Below, one piece after another: positions 6,457 to 12,871 of a stretch of DNA of 12,871 bases. The notes under the pieces were generated by a model. That model saw only the letters and a list, made by a program, of their open reading frames with translations. It ran no database searches and was not told the origin of the DNA. How positions within the stretch are numbered: the stretch's first letter is position 1; every line of letters starts with the position of its first letter. The stretch spans positions 1 to 12,871 of the forward strand of contig DCGA01000127.1 in the NCBI GenBank assembly GCA_002314465.1, given 5' to 3'. The position numbers were made by a program, and so were the translations under genes. This DNA is from a bacterium UBA1790 (lineage in GTDB: Bacteria; Bacteroidota; Bacteroidia; Bacteroidales; Muribaculaceae).

Positions 6457-6475
6457 TTGTGTAAAAAATACACAA
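6457..6475. promoter_or_regulatory. Operator-like palindrome 2, TTGTGTA-N5-TACACAA
   Basis: A perfect 7-base inverted repeat, TTGTGTA and TACACAA, with an AAAAA spacer. It lies just upstream of the -33 box of the vWA gene. Its start is 56 bases from that of the matching palindrome at 6401-6419, about 5.3 helical turns, so the two sites face nearly the same side of the DNA. A dimeric regulator bound at both would flank the promoter. Confidence 0.55.
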
Positions 6476-6534
6476 TTAACTTTCGTTAACTCAAAATCCC
6501 CATTAAATCCCCTTAAAACCACCCTGACAGAAGC

Positions 6535-6565
6535 AAAAACGGCATCAGCGCTTTGCCGATGCCGT
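6535..6565 (-). terminator. Rho-independent terminator after the oxidoreductase gene
   Basis: ACGGCATC (6539-6546) and GATGCCGT (6558-6565) are perfect 8-base inverted arms around an 11-base loop. On the minus strand the hairpin is followed by TTTTT (complement of 6535-6539). It lies 20 bases past the stop codon of the Gfo/Idh/MocA gene. The rest of the non-coding stretch to about 6480 shows nothing else I can name. Confidence 0.75.
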
Positions 6566-6585
6566 CATGTATCTTTTTCCTTTTA

Positions 6586-7563
6586 TTATATATTGATGTC
6601 ATTTGGGTAGACTACGCCCCATTCTTTGCGCAGACTGTCCATAATCTCCATCATGCGCAATGTGGTGTCGTGCGTCATCTTGGGGTGTTCCACCCAGCCG
6701 TTTTCCAGAGCCTCTTGTGCCGCCAGGAATTCATATTCATATCCACTCACCTGGTCCTCGTTTACGCCCCATTCGTCTATCAGTTCCCCGGTGCGGTCAT
6801 ATACCTTTACGTTCTTGGGCCAGTTTACTGCATCCACTTCAATACGTCCGTTCTCGCATGCTATCACGCCGCGTTTGTCGTAGCAGCATGCCGCGCACTG
6901 CAGGTTGGCAATCATTCCACCTTTATATAATATAGATGTAGTGCTCGCCCAGTCCACGTCTTCTCCGCCCTTCACGACATTGCTGGTGATGCGCTCGATG
7001 TCGTGTCCCATATACATGTCGGCAAACGTGAGGCAATATATACCCAGGTCGAGCAACGCCCCGCCGCACAGGTCGGCACGCCTTATGCGCTCTATCTCGG
7101 GCATCGACCAGCACAGACTGGCATGAAGCAGCCTCGGGCGGCCCACGATGCCGCTTTCCAGCACCTTGCCCAGTCGCTCGGTGATGGGCATGAATCGGGT
7201 CCACATGGCCTCCATGAGGAACAACCCTTTACTGCGCGCCAGGTTTATCAGTGCCCTTGCTTCGGTGGCGTTGGCGGTGAACGCCTTTTCGCATATCACT
7301 GCCTTGCCGTGTTCCAGTGCCAGTTTGGCATGGGCATAGTGGTGGGAGTGAGGCGTCGCTACATACACGATGTCGACCATAGGGTCGCACACCAGTTCCT
7401 CGTAACTGCCATAGGCTTTCATAAATCCGTTGCGCTCGGCAAACTCCCTCGCTTTGTCCATGTCGCGCGATGCCACGGCATAGAGCATCTCGCTCCACCT
7501 TGTCCTTAGTGTCTGTGAGATTTTGTTGGCTATGCCGCCTGCTCCTATTATTCCGATTCTCAT
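6586..7563 (-). CDS. Gfo/Idh/MocA-family oxidoreductase
   Basis: With the ATG at 7563 the protein has 325 residues, the normal family length. The Rossmann fold begins at once: 'MRIGIIGAGGIANK' (1-14) holds the GxGxxA dinucleotide motif. 'VYVATPHSHHYAHAK' (67-80) and 'CEKAFTANATEA' (91-102) follow, with Glu92-Lys93 of the family's EKP motif (here EKA). 'LLDLGIYCLTFADM' (170-183) supplies the DxGxY active-site segment. Members catalyse NAD(P)-dependent oxidation or reduction of sugars or related compounds in the cytoplasm. The EKA variant recalls the dihydrodiol-dehydrogenase-like branch, but I would not infer the substrate. The open frame extends to 7626, but residues before 7563 are not family-like and a promoter lies inside them. 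It is divergent from the deacetylase gene. Confidence 0.9.
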   Translation of the reverse strand: MRIGIIGAGGIANKISQTLRTRWSEMLYAVASRDMDKAREFAERNGFMKAYGSYEELVCDPMVDIVYVATPHSHHYAHAKLALEHGKAVICEKAFTANATEARALINLARSKGLFLMEAMWTRFMPITERLGKVLESGIVGRPRLLHASLCWSMPEIERIRRADLCGGALLDLGIYCLTFADMYMGHDIERITSNVVKGGEDVDWASTTSILYKGGMIANLQCAACCYDKRGVIACENGRIEVDAVNWPKNVKVYDRTGELIDEWGVNEDQVSGYEYEFLAAQEALENGWVEHPKMTHDTTLRMMEIMDSLRKEWGVVYPNDINI

Positions 7564-7584
7564 TGGTAAGTGTTTTATTCGATA

Positions 7585-7615
7585 CAAAAATACAGAATTG
7601 TTGCGGCTTGCGCAA
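7585..7615 (-). promoter_or_regulatory. Promoter of the oxidoreductase gene
   Basis: On the minus strand TTG (7615-7613), a 20-base spacer and TATTTTTG (7592-7585) fit the Bacteroidota promoter layout. The predicted transcript start is near 7578, giving a leader of about 15 bases to the ATG at 7563. Confidence 0.55.
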
Positions 7616-7655
7616 TTATCTTGCATGAAAAAGCCGTAAAAGCAAGCAGATGTAT

Positions 7656-7663
7656 TACCTTTG
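7656..7663 (+). promoter_or_regulatory. -7 box of the deacetylase gene
   Basis: TACCTTTG matches the TAnnTTTG box and would start transcription near 7670, about 18 bases before the ATG at 7688. No clear TTTG is present at the expected upstream distance, so only half of the promoter is visible. The box overlaps the upstream TTG at 7661, which argues against that codon as a start. Confidence 0.45.
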
Positions 7664-7687
7664 CATTATAAAAACCAAGCATACATT

Positions 7688-8551
7688 ATGAAACGCCTGT
7701 TATTTACCCTCGCCATAATCCTGATATTCTCGTGTGCCTCATCGGCTCAAACCCTTGCTCCGTTCAAGGGCAACGCTAAGGCTGCTGTTTCCTATACCTT
7801 TGACGATGGTCTGGAAGAGCACTACACCATGGTTCTGCCGGTAATCGATTCTTTGGGCATCAAGGCTACATTTTGGATTATCGCCGATAACATCGACAAG
7901 CGCATTCCCATGGTGGGCCACATGCCCGTTACCTGGCAGCAGCTATGCACCATAGCCGACCACGGCCACGAACTGGGTAACCATGGCTTCACCCACACGG
8001 CTGTCGATTGGATTTCGTTTGAGGAAGGGGATCGTGAGATTGAACGCAACGACAGCGCCATCTTCGCCCACACTGGCGTTCATCCTGTGAGTTTCTGTTT
8101 CCCTGGGAACGGACGCCCAAGCGCCAATGTAAAACGTGTTCTGGAGCACCCCAGCATTCTCGGGGCAAGGACTTACGAGACAGGCATTGGCGGTGATGCC
8201 ACAGTGGAACAACTTGACGAGTGGCTGTACAATGCTATGGTGCGTGGCGAGTGGGTTGTGGGAATGACTCATGGCATCACTCACGGATGGGATTATTTTA
8301 AGAACCCCGATGTCCTGTGGCAACACTTGAACCATGCTAAGGCTCTTGCCGATAGTGGCCAACTGTGGATAGCCACTTTTGCCGAGGTTAATGCTTACAG
8401 GCAAGGGTTTACCGAGACGGCTACCTATATCCTCCCGCGCAAGCCTCGTAAGGTTACGCAGCGCGGCAAGCGCCTCATCCCTTACAAGAGTTGGGACGGC
8501 ACGTGGTGCGTTGATGCCCAGCGCGACATCAAACTTAAAATCAAGTATTGA
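7688..8551 (+). CDS. Secreted polysaccharide deacetylase (NodB/CE4 fold)
   Basis: With the ATG at 7688 the protein has 287 residues. A Sec signal peptide (about 1-20, 'MKRLLFTLAIILIFSCASSA') precedes the mature protein. The NodB domain shows motif 1 'TFDDG' (37-41, Asp39 as likely base and Asp40 as metal ligand), motif 2 'HGFTH' (99-103, the two metal-binding His), 'FCFPGNGRP' (136-144) in the place of motif 3, and 'MTHGITH' (193-199) as motif 5. Such enzymes remove N- or O-acetyl groups from glycans with a divalent metal, here in the periplasm or at the surface. Cys16 could suggest a lipoprotein, but Phe before the Ser makes a poor lipobox. The substrate is open. The gene converges on the flippase gene with a 9-base gap, so a role near surface glycans is possible but unproven. 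Confidence 0.87.
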   Translation: MKRLLFTLAIILIFSCASSAQTLAPFKGNAKAAVSYTFDDGLEEHYTMVLPVIDSLGIKATFWIIADNIDKRIPMVGHMPVTWQQLCTIADHGHELGNHGFTHTAVDWISFEEGDREIERNDSAIFAHTGVHPVSFCFPGNGRPSANVKRVLEHPSILGARTYETGIGGDATVEQLDEWLYNAMVRGEWVVGMTHGITHGWDYFKNPDVLWQHLNHAKALADSGQLWIATFAEVNAYRQGFTETATYILPRKPRKVTQRGKRLIPYKSWDGTWCVDAQRDIKLKIKY

Positions 8552-8560
8552 TTTTTAGGA

Positions 8561-9838
8561 TTAAAACAGGAAATACAACGCGGCGATCGGAACTGCCGCA
8601 AGAAGGCTGCGCAAGTAGGTATAGGCAAGTTTGCCGGCACTTATGCCTGTCAGTTTAGAGGCCTTGGTAATGTATATTGCCAGTGCCATTGCACTGATTA
8701 CCATTGCGCCGAGTAATGCAGCCTCTATGCCCCAGCGGTATAATACCAGTGCCGCTACCACGATGAGCGCCTTCTCTATGATAATAACGTTGCGTATCAC
8801 CGATGTGCGGTCATAGAGTTTGAAGACTATACCCATGAAGTTGCACACAGGATATATGAGCCCCCACATAGCCATCAGTCTCATGTAGGGGACTGTAGGT
8901 AGCCATTTATCGGGCAGCAGCAAGTCTATTATTACGCCGCCAAGTCCTATCAGGACGCCGCACAGCAGTGAGTTTACCAGTGTCATTATGCCCAGCATGC
9001 GCACTACGGCGGCGCGTCGTGCTTCGGGGTCGGTCTGCTTGGCAATAAGCACAAACGATGTGCTTGATATTGCCCCTTCAACAGAGTTGGTGGGGGTTTG
9101 CTGCAGTTTCTGTGCCTGGCCCATGTAGCCCGCCTGTACTGGACTGTAGAACTTGCCCAGCACAAGGGCAAAGATATTTTGTGATAACTGCACGAACAGT
9201 GTTGATACCAGCAGATTCACGCCGAAGCGCCATAGTTGCTTGAAGCGCTCTATATCAAATTCCCACTTCAAATGCCACTTGCTGAACAGTGTGAGCAGTA
9301 CGACGATGAATCCCGCGTATCCCACTTGCAGAGCCACAAGCGACCAGTACCGGCATCCGTTTACTGCCATGAGTACCGCCACGGCAAGCGCCAGCGTGAT
9401 GCTACCGAGGTTTATGGCGGCTATTCGCTTAAAATGCAGTTGTGAGCGCAGTCGCGTGAGTTGCGCTATTGACAGACCACTGAATATCGCTCCGCCACCC
9501 ATCGCCGCCATTACTGGCTGCAGTGCGGGACGTCCCATGTACCATGCCACAACGGGCGAGAGGGCAAGGTAAAGAAGTGCCAGTGCCGTACCGGTGGCAA
9601 GGTTGAAGAAAAACAGCGTGTTGAAATCCCTGTCGCTGGGGTTGCTTTCGCGCAGCAGGCCGTCGCTCAGGCCGCAGTCTACAAGGGTGAAGATGAGCGA
9701 GGTGAATACACCCAGCATCGCCACCATGCCGAAGTCGGCAGGCGTGAGCAGGTAGGCAAGCACAAGATTGCCGCCAAACGACACAAGGCTGGTGCCGAAT
9801 CGCTCAATAAACGACCATATGTAATATATCCACTTCAC
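8561..9838 (-). CDS. Wzx-like polysaccharide flippase (MOP superfamily)
   Basis: The 425-residue protein is almost wholly hydrophobic, with about 12 predicted membrane helices. The opening 'IWSFIERFGTSLVSFGGNLVLAYLL' followed by 'TPADFGMVAM' is the typical N-terminus of polysaccharide biosynthesis flippases (WzxC-like). Other family-like segments are 'GLSDGLLRE', 'FVQLSQNIFALVLGKFYSPVQAGYMGQAQKL' (split by a loop) and 'GVIIDLLLPDKW'. These proteins move lipid-linked repeat units across the inner membrane. Members often have 470-500 residues, so this one is a little short at the C-terminus. The start is a GTG at 9838, fixed by an in-frame stop 3 bases upstream, which is also the stop of the preceding gene; this suggests translational coupling. 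It is the last gene of the visible minus-strand polysaccharide operon; no terminator is visible after it. Confidence 0.87.
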   Translation of the reverse strand: MKWIYYIWSFIERFGTSLVSFGGNLVLAYLLTPADFGMVAMLGVFTSLIFTLVDCGLSDGLLRESNPSDRDFNTLFFFNLATGTALALLYLALSPVVAWYMGRPALQPVMAAMGGGAIFSGLSIAQLTRLRSQLHFKRIAAINLGSITLALAVAVLMAVNGCRYWSLVALQVGYAGFIVVLLTLFSKWHLKWEFDIERFKQLWRFGVNLLVSTLFVQLSQNIFALVLGKFYSPVQAGYMGQAQKLQQTPTNSVEGAISSTSFVLIAKQTDPEARRAAVVRMLGIMTLVNSLLCGVLIGLGGVIIDLLLPDKWLPTVPYMRLMAMWGLIYPVCNFMGIVFKLYDRTSVIRNVIIIEKALIVVAALVLYRWGIEAALLGAMVISAMALAIYITKASKLTGISAGKLAYTYLRSLLAAVPIAALYFLF

Positions 9839-9841
9839 CGT

Positions 9842-11152
9842 TTACTCGGGTATTTCTTCGGGTTGTATTTCTGTTTCGCTTTCTTCTTCTTTGGGTATCC
9901 AACTGCTCGCCAGCAGCACGAACAGGAACATGCACATCCACAGGTCGCGCAGACTGTCATTATACAGCATGATGATGCACATGATGAGCACTACCATCAA
10001 CTGCGTGTTATAGTCGCGCCCCTTGCTCCATGCCGGGGGCATGATGAGCAGCAACAGCAGCCATGCAGCAACCAGCACTACGCCTATGTTCCCGAGTTGG
10101 ACGAGGATGTGGAACACATAGGGGATTGAACCTGCCAGCAACCAGTCATACTGGTAGGCAAACTCGCTTACCTCCATGCCTGTACCACCCTTGAACTGTC
10201 CCACGCCCCAACCGAGCATCTCGTGTCCCGGTTCCTGTTCGTGCAAGATGGGCAGATACATGATTTTGGTGAATCGGGGCACATCGGCTGCTATGCCTTC
10301 GTTTATTGCCCACAGGGCACCGCCCTCGGCCTCGTCGATGTCGTCGATGGTCACATATTCGGTGATATACTCCAGCGAGAAGATATCGTCGTCTTCCTTG
10401 GCGGTCATGGTATATACCGAGATGGCAAGCCAACCCAGCAGCAATGCGCACGGGATGGCCCACATCGCCCTCACCACATAACGGCGGTCAAGCGGCATGA
10501 GCAGGACGAAGTATATGGCAAGAAGCACAAAACTCACCTTGGTCTCGTTGAGGAAGGTGGGAAACAGCAGTGCTATGGGGAGTTTGCAGTTCTTCAGGCT
10601 TTCAAAGGGCGCTGCAGGGTCTATGCGCTTGTGCACTATGTAGAACGAGGCAATGTAGATGCACATCGACACTTGCCCCGAATACCAGTTGCCGAACGAA
10701 CCGCCGCAGTGGTCGCCGGCGCCATATCTGAAAAACTGGTAGAGGACACACACCGCCTGAAGCAGCAAGAAGATAATAAGGTTGCGTTCGAGTGCGGGCT
10801 CAAAGTTGCGCCGTCTCTCGTTGTTACCCATGAAGTAGCACATCACGGGGTAGGCGAGCATGAGGCCCAGGAAATCGCGCACTCCGTTGGCCCAGAAGGT
10901 CACGGGCATGCCGTTGGCAACGCAGGTAGCGACAAAGGTTACCGCGAGCATGGCAAAGAAACCTATCACATGGGTGCGGCGGCGCACTGTGCACAACGCC
11001 AGCACAATCCACATGGCGTCGAGGCACACATAGACTGCCGAGCGCCATTGTGAGAGCCCTGCGATTATCTCGTCGGAGATAAAGCCGAAGGTACATCCTA
11101 CCCACAGGATGACGAACAGTATCCGTTGATATGTCAGGGAATTGTCTTTCAC
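9842..11152 (-). CDS. Wzy/O-antigen-ligase-like polysaccharide polymerase, putative
   Basis: The 436-residue membrane protein has about 10-12 hydrophobic helices and a long, acidic, probably periplasmic loop late in the chain (about 255-340, including 'KEDDDIF' and 'DDIDEAEGG'). It ends with an acidic cytoplasmic tail ('KEEESETEIQPEEIPE'). Many helices plus one large late loop is the layout of Wzy polymerases and WaaL-type ligases, families with little sequence conservation, so the assignment rests mostly on topology and on lying between a Wzc-like kinase and a Wzx-like flippase. It would link repeat units at the outer face of the inner membrane. The start is a GTG at 11152 with an in-frame TAA five codons upstream and a weak purine-rich stretch (AAGGG) before it. 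A transporter is an alternative. Confidence 0.65.
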   Translation of the reverse strand: MKDNSLTYQRILFVILWVGCTFGFISDEIIAGLSQWRSAVYVCLDAMWIVLALCTVRRRTHVIGFFAMLAVTFVATCVANGMPVTFWANGVRDFLGLMLAYPVMCYFMGNNERRRNFEPALERNLIIFLLLQAVCVLYQFFRYGAGDHCGGSFGNWYSGQVSMCIYIASFYIVHKRIDPAAPFESLKNCKLPIALLFPTFLNETKVSFVLLAIYFVLLMPLDRRYVVRAMWAIPCALLLGWLAISVYTMTAKEDDDIFSLEYITEYVTIDDIDEAEGGALWAINEGIAADVPRFTKIMYLPILHEQEPGHEMLGWGVGQFKGGTGMEVSEFAYQYDWLLAGSIPYVFHILVQLGNIGVVLVAAWLLLLLIMPPAWSKGRDYNTQLMVVLIMCIIMLYNDSLRDLWMCMFLFVLLASSWIPKEEESETEIQPEEIPE

Positions 11153-11188
11153 TAACCTATGCCCTTACGGTAAGCACAATCGGTCATT

Positions 11189-12871
11189 TTAGTTCACATC
11201 CTCGCCGTAACCATAGCCGTATCCGTTGTCGGCATTGGGCTTGGTATCATTGATGACGATACCTGCGTTCTTGAGTCGTCCGTCGGCAACGAGGCGGTTA
11301 AGCTGCTTCACCTGCATGCGCTTGGTGTAGGCGGCACGGGTTACGCACACTGTTGCATCGGCCCACTTCGACAGTGAGAAGGTGTCGCTCACCATTGCCA
11401 CTGGTGCCGAGTCTACCACGATGATGTCGTAGTTGGCACGTAACTCGTCGAAGAATTGCTTCACGCGGGCGTTGAGCAGCAGTTCCGACGGGTTTGGGGG
11501 AATTGCTCCGCCCACAATCACGTCAAGGCCGTCGACGGCACTGACATGCTGCACTACATCGGCAAGTGTGGTCGCTGGCTGTGACAGGTAGCCAGTCACA
11601 CCGGGAACCTCGTTGATTCCATCGAGCATAGATGCAAGGCGGGGTTTGCGTATGTCCATACCCACGAGTGCCACGCGCTTGCCCAGCAGGGCAAATGCCG
11701 ACGCTACATTGATACTTACAAACGACTTGCCCTCGCCGCTCACGCTCGAGGTAACGAGAACCACCTTGTCGTTCTCGCCGGTGAGCATGAACTGGATGTT
11801 GTTGCGCACATAGCGGAAGAGTTCCACGATGGTCCATGTGCGGCCTTCCTGCACCACAAGGTTCTCGCCGGTGTGGCGGTTGTGGTGTATGTGGCCTATC
11901 ACAGGCATCTGGGCTATGTCTTCAAGTTCGGCTTCGGTCGAGAACTTGGTGTAGAACATGTTCTTGAGGTACAACAGTAGCATGGGGAGCAGCAGCGACG
12001 CAAGCAATGCCATGAACAGCACTACCATCTTGCGGGGAGCAACAGGCTCCGACTTGGCATAGGCATGGTCCACAACCTTTCCCTTGGGTGTGGTGGCGGC
12101 AAGCACCAGCGCGTTCTCCTCGCGTTTCTGCAGCAAGAAGGTGTACAGGGTGTTCTGTATGCCTTGCTGGCGGTACAGTGCGCGTGCCTCGCGTTCCTCG
12201 GTGGGATATGAACTCATCTCGCCCATCGATGCAGCGCTCTCGGCGTTGGCGCGTGCCAGTTGTATCTTGAGCGCACTCAGCGTGTTGTCGATGCCTCGCA
12301 CCACATTGGCGCGCATGGTTTCAATCTGCTCATCCAGACGGTGCATTGCCTGGTTGTCGTCGGTAGCGCTGGCTGCAAGATGCATGCGCTCCATCACCAG
12401 TGCGTTATAGGCCTTGATAGAACCCGATGCCGAGGTTGAGTCGGCGCTGAAGGGGATGTATGAGTTGCGGTTGGCGGGGTCGTTTACAAAGTCCTTTATC
12501 ATCGCTGCAATGCGATACTTGGTCTCGATGTTCACGATGGCTCGGTCGGCAATCTCTTGTTTGCCTATCAGGCTCTTGGTCTGCAGCCCCACGTCTATCA
12601 TGTTGTGGGCGCGCTTGTAGGCCTCGATCTCGGCTTCACTGCCGGTAAGATCTTTGTAGATGAGTCCCAGGCGGTCCTCGATGAACTTACCGGTGTTTAC
12701 TGCTTGCTCGTCTTTCTCGCGCTGGCCGCGCTCGTTATACAGGGCAATGATGGTGTTGAGCATATCGCGTCCGCGTGCGGGGTTGGTCTCGGTAACATCC
12801 ATGTAGATGGCATTGGACTTCTTGCTGTAGACCTTCACCACCATGTGCTTTTGCAGTGCTTCTGCTGCGGT
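11189..12871 (-). CDS. Wzc-like chain-length determinant / tyrosine autokinase, N-terminus missing
   Basis: About 560 C-terminal residues are visible; the frame is open to the right edge (the ATG at 12844 is internal), so roughly 240 residues are probably missing. In order: the end of the Wzz/GumC periplasmic domain, with coiled-coil helices (roughly 12130-12800); a second transmembrane helix (about 11970-12030); and a cytoplasmic BY-kinase domain. The kinase has Walker A 'SGEGKS' (near 11722-11740), Walker A' 'LVGMDIRKPR' and Walker B 'IIVVDSAPV'. It ends in 'GYGYGYGEDVN', a short tyrosine cluster of the kind that is autophosphorylated. Such proteins control length and export of capsular or extracellular polysaccharide together with a Wza channel, which should lie beyond the right edge. 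The next gene starts 36 bases downstream. Confidence 0.92.
   Translation of the reverse strand, partial: TAAEALQKHMVVKVYSKKSNAIYMDVTETNPARGRDMLNTIIALYNERGQREKDEQAVNTGKFIEDRLGLIYKDLTGSEAEIEAYKRAHNMIDVGLQTKSLIGKQEIADRAIVNIETKYRIAAMIKDFVNDPANRNSYIPFSADSTSASGSIKAYNALVMERMHLAASATDDNQAMHRLDEQIETMRANVVRGIDNTLSALKIQLARANAESAASMGEMSSYPTEEREARALYRQQGIQNTLYTFLLQKREENALVLAATTPKGKVVDHAYAKSEPVAPRKMVVLFMALLASLLLPMLLLYLKNMFYTKFSTEAELEDIAQMPVIGHIHHNRHTGENLVVQEGRTWTIVELFRYVRNNIQFMLTGENDKVVLVTSSVSGEGKSFVSINVASAFALLGKRVALVGMDIRKPRLASMLDGINEVPGVTGYLSQPATTLADVVQHVSAVDGLDVIVGGAIPPNPSELLLNARVKQFFDELRANYDIIVVDSAPVAMVSDTFSLSKWADATVCVTRAAYTKRMQVKQLNRLVADGRLKNAGIVINDTKPNADNGYGYGYGEDVN

Noticed and set aside
6014..6610. 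A plus-strand open frame that looks like a hydrophobic protein, opposite the vWA gene and its upstream region.
   Set aside because: It overlaps the MIDAS-coding region, promoter, operators and terminator of the minus-strand genes; the Cys/Phe/Val richness comes from the complement of ACA-rich linker codons.
7661..7687. Earlier TTG start for the deacetylase, adding nine residues.
   Set aside because: The TTG falls within the -7 box TACCTTTG, and the added residues would spoil the N-terminus of the signal peptide that begins at the ATG at 7688.
10223..11053. A 276-codon open frame on the plus strand within the polymerase-like gene.
   Set aside because: Its translation is rich in His, Gln and Gly with no hydrophobic or domain pattern, whereas the minus strand encodes a coherent multi-helix membrane protein with coupled neighbours.
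11164..11174. Small palindrome CTTACGGTAAG between the kinase and polymerase-like genes.
   Set aside because: Only 5-base arms with a single-base centre and no T-run; too short to call a terminator or operator.

Overview
The window looks like ordinary chromosome from a member of the Bacteroidales (phylum Bacteroidota); I cannot settle the family. The signs are promoter boxes of the TTTG / TAnnTTTG type instead of -35/-10 boxes, an LptC lipoprotein next to a CNNM/CBS transporter, a FadL-like barrel ending in the familiar 'NEVWFWK' tail, and a Wzc-type kinase with a short tyrosine-rich tail. I saw no rRNA, tRNA, CRISPR array, insertion sequence or phage structural gene.

Layout. (1) Positions 1-2841, plus strand: an envelope run made of the C-terminal part of an outer-membrane barrel, lptC, and a HlyC/CorC-family transporter. 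(2) Positions 2946-4361, minus strand: trmD, an FtsB/DivIC-type septum protein and a small membrane protein, probably one operon, ending at a terminator between the convergent runs. (3) 4453-4953, minus: a single GNAT acetyltransferase with its own promoter. (4) 5065-6342, minus: a single gene joining a von Willebrand A domain to a macro-like domain. Its promoter is bracketed by two copies of the same palindrome. (5) 6586-7563, minus, and 7688-8551, plus: a divergent pair, a Gfo/Idh/MocA oxidoreductase and a secreted polysaccharide deacetylase. (6) 8561 to the right edge, minus: part of an extracellular or capsular polysaccharide operon, with a Wzc-like tyrosine autokinase (N-terminus outside the window), a Wzy/O-antigen-ligase-like membrane protein and a Wzx-like flippase. 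It meets the deacetylase gene tail to tail with a 9-base gap.

How the genes fit together. Regions 1 and 6 both serve the cell envelope: LPS export and outer membrane in one, polymer flipping, polymerisation and length control in the other. Region 2 pairs tRNA modification with cell division. The part most worth following up is region 4. It combines an unusual domain fusion (vWA with intact MIDAS residues, plus a phage-associated-type macro-like domain), a Thr/Asn/Gln-rich linker, a strong matching promoter, two 19-base operator-like palindromes (TTGTGTA-N5-TACACAA type) placed 56 bases apart around that promoter, and an 8-bp inverted repeat in the leader. This suggests a tightly controlled, conditionally expressed gene. 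A link to NAD/ADP-ribose metabolism or to phage conflict is possible but is inference.
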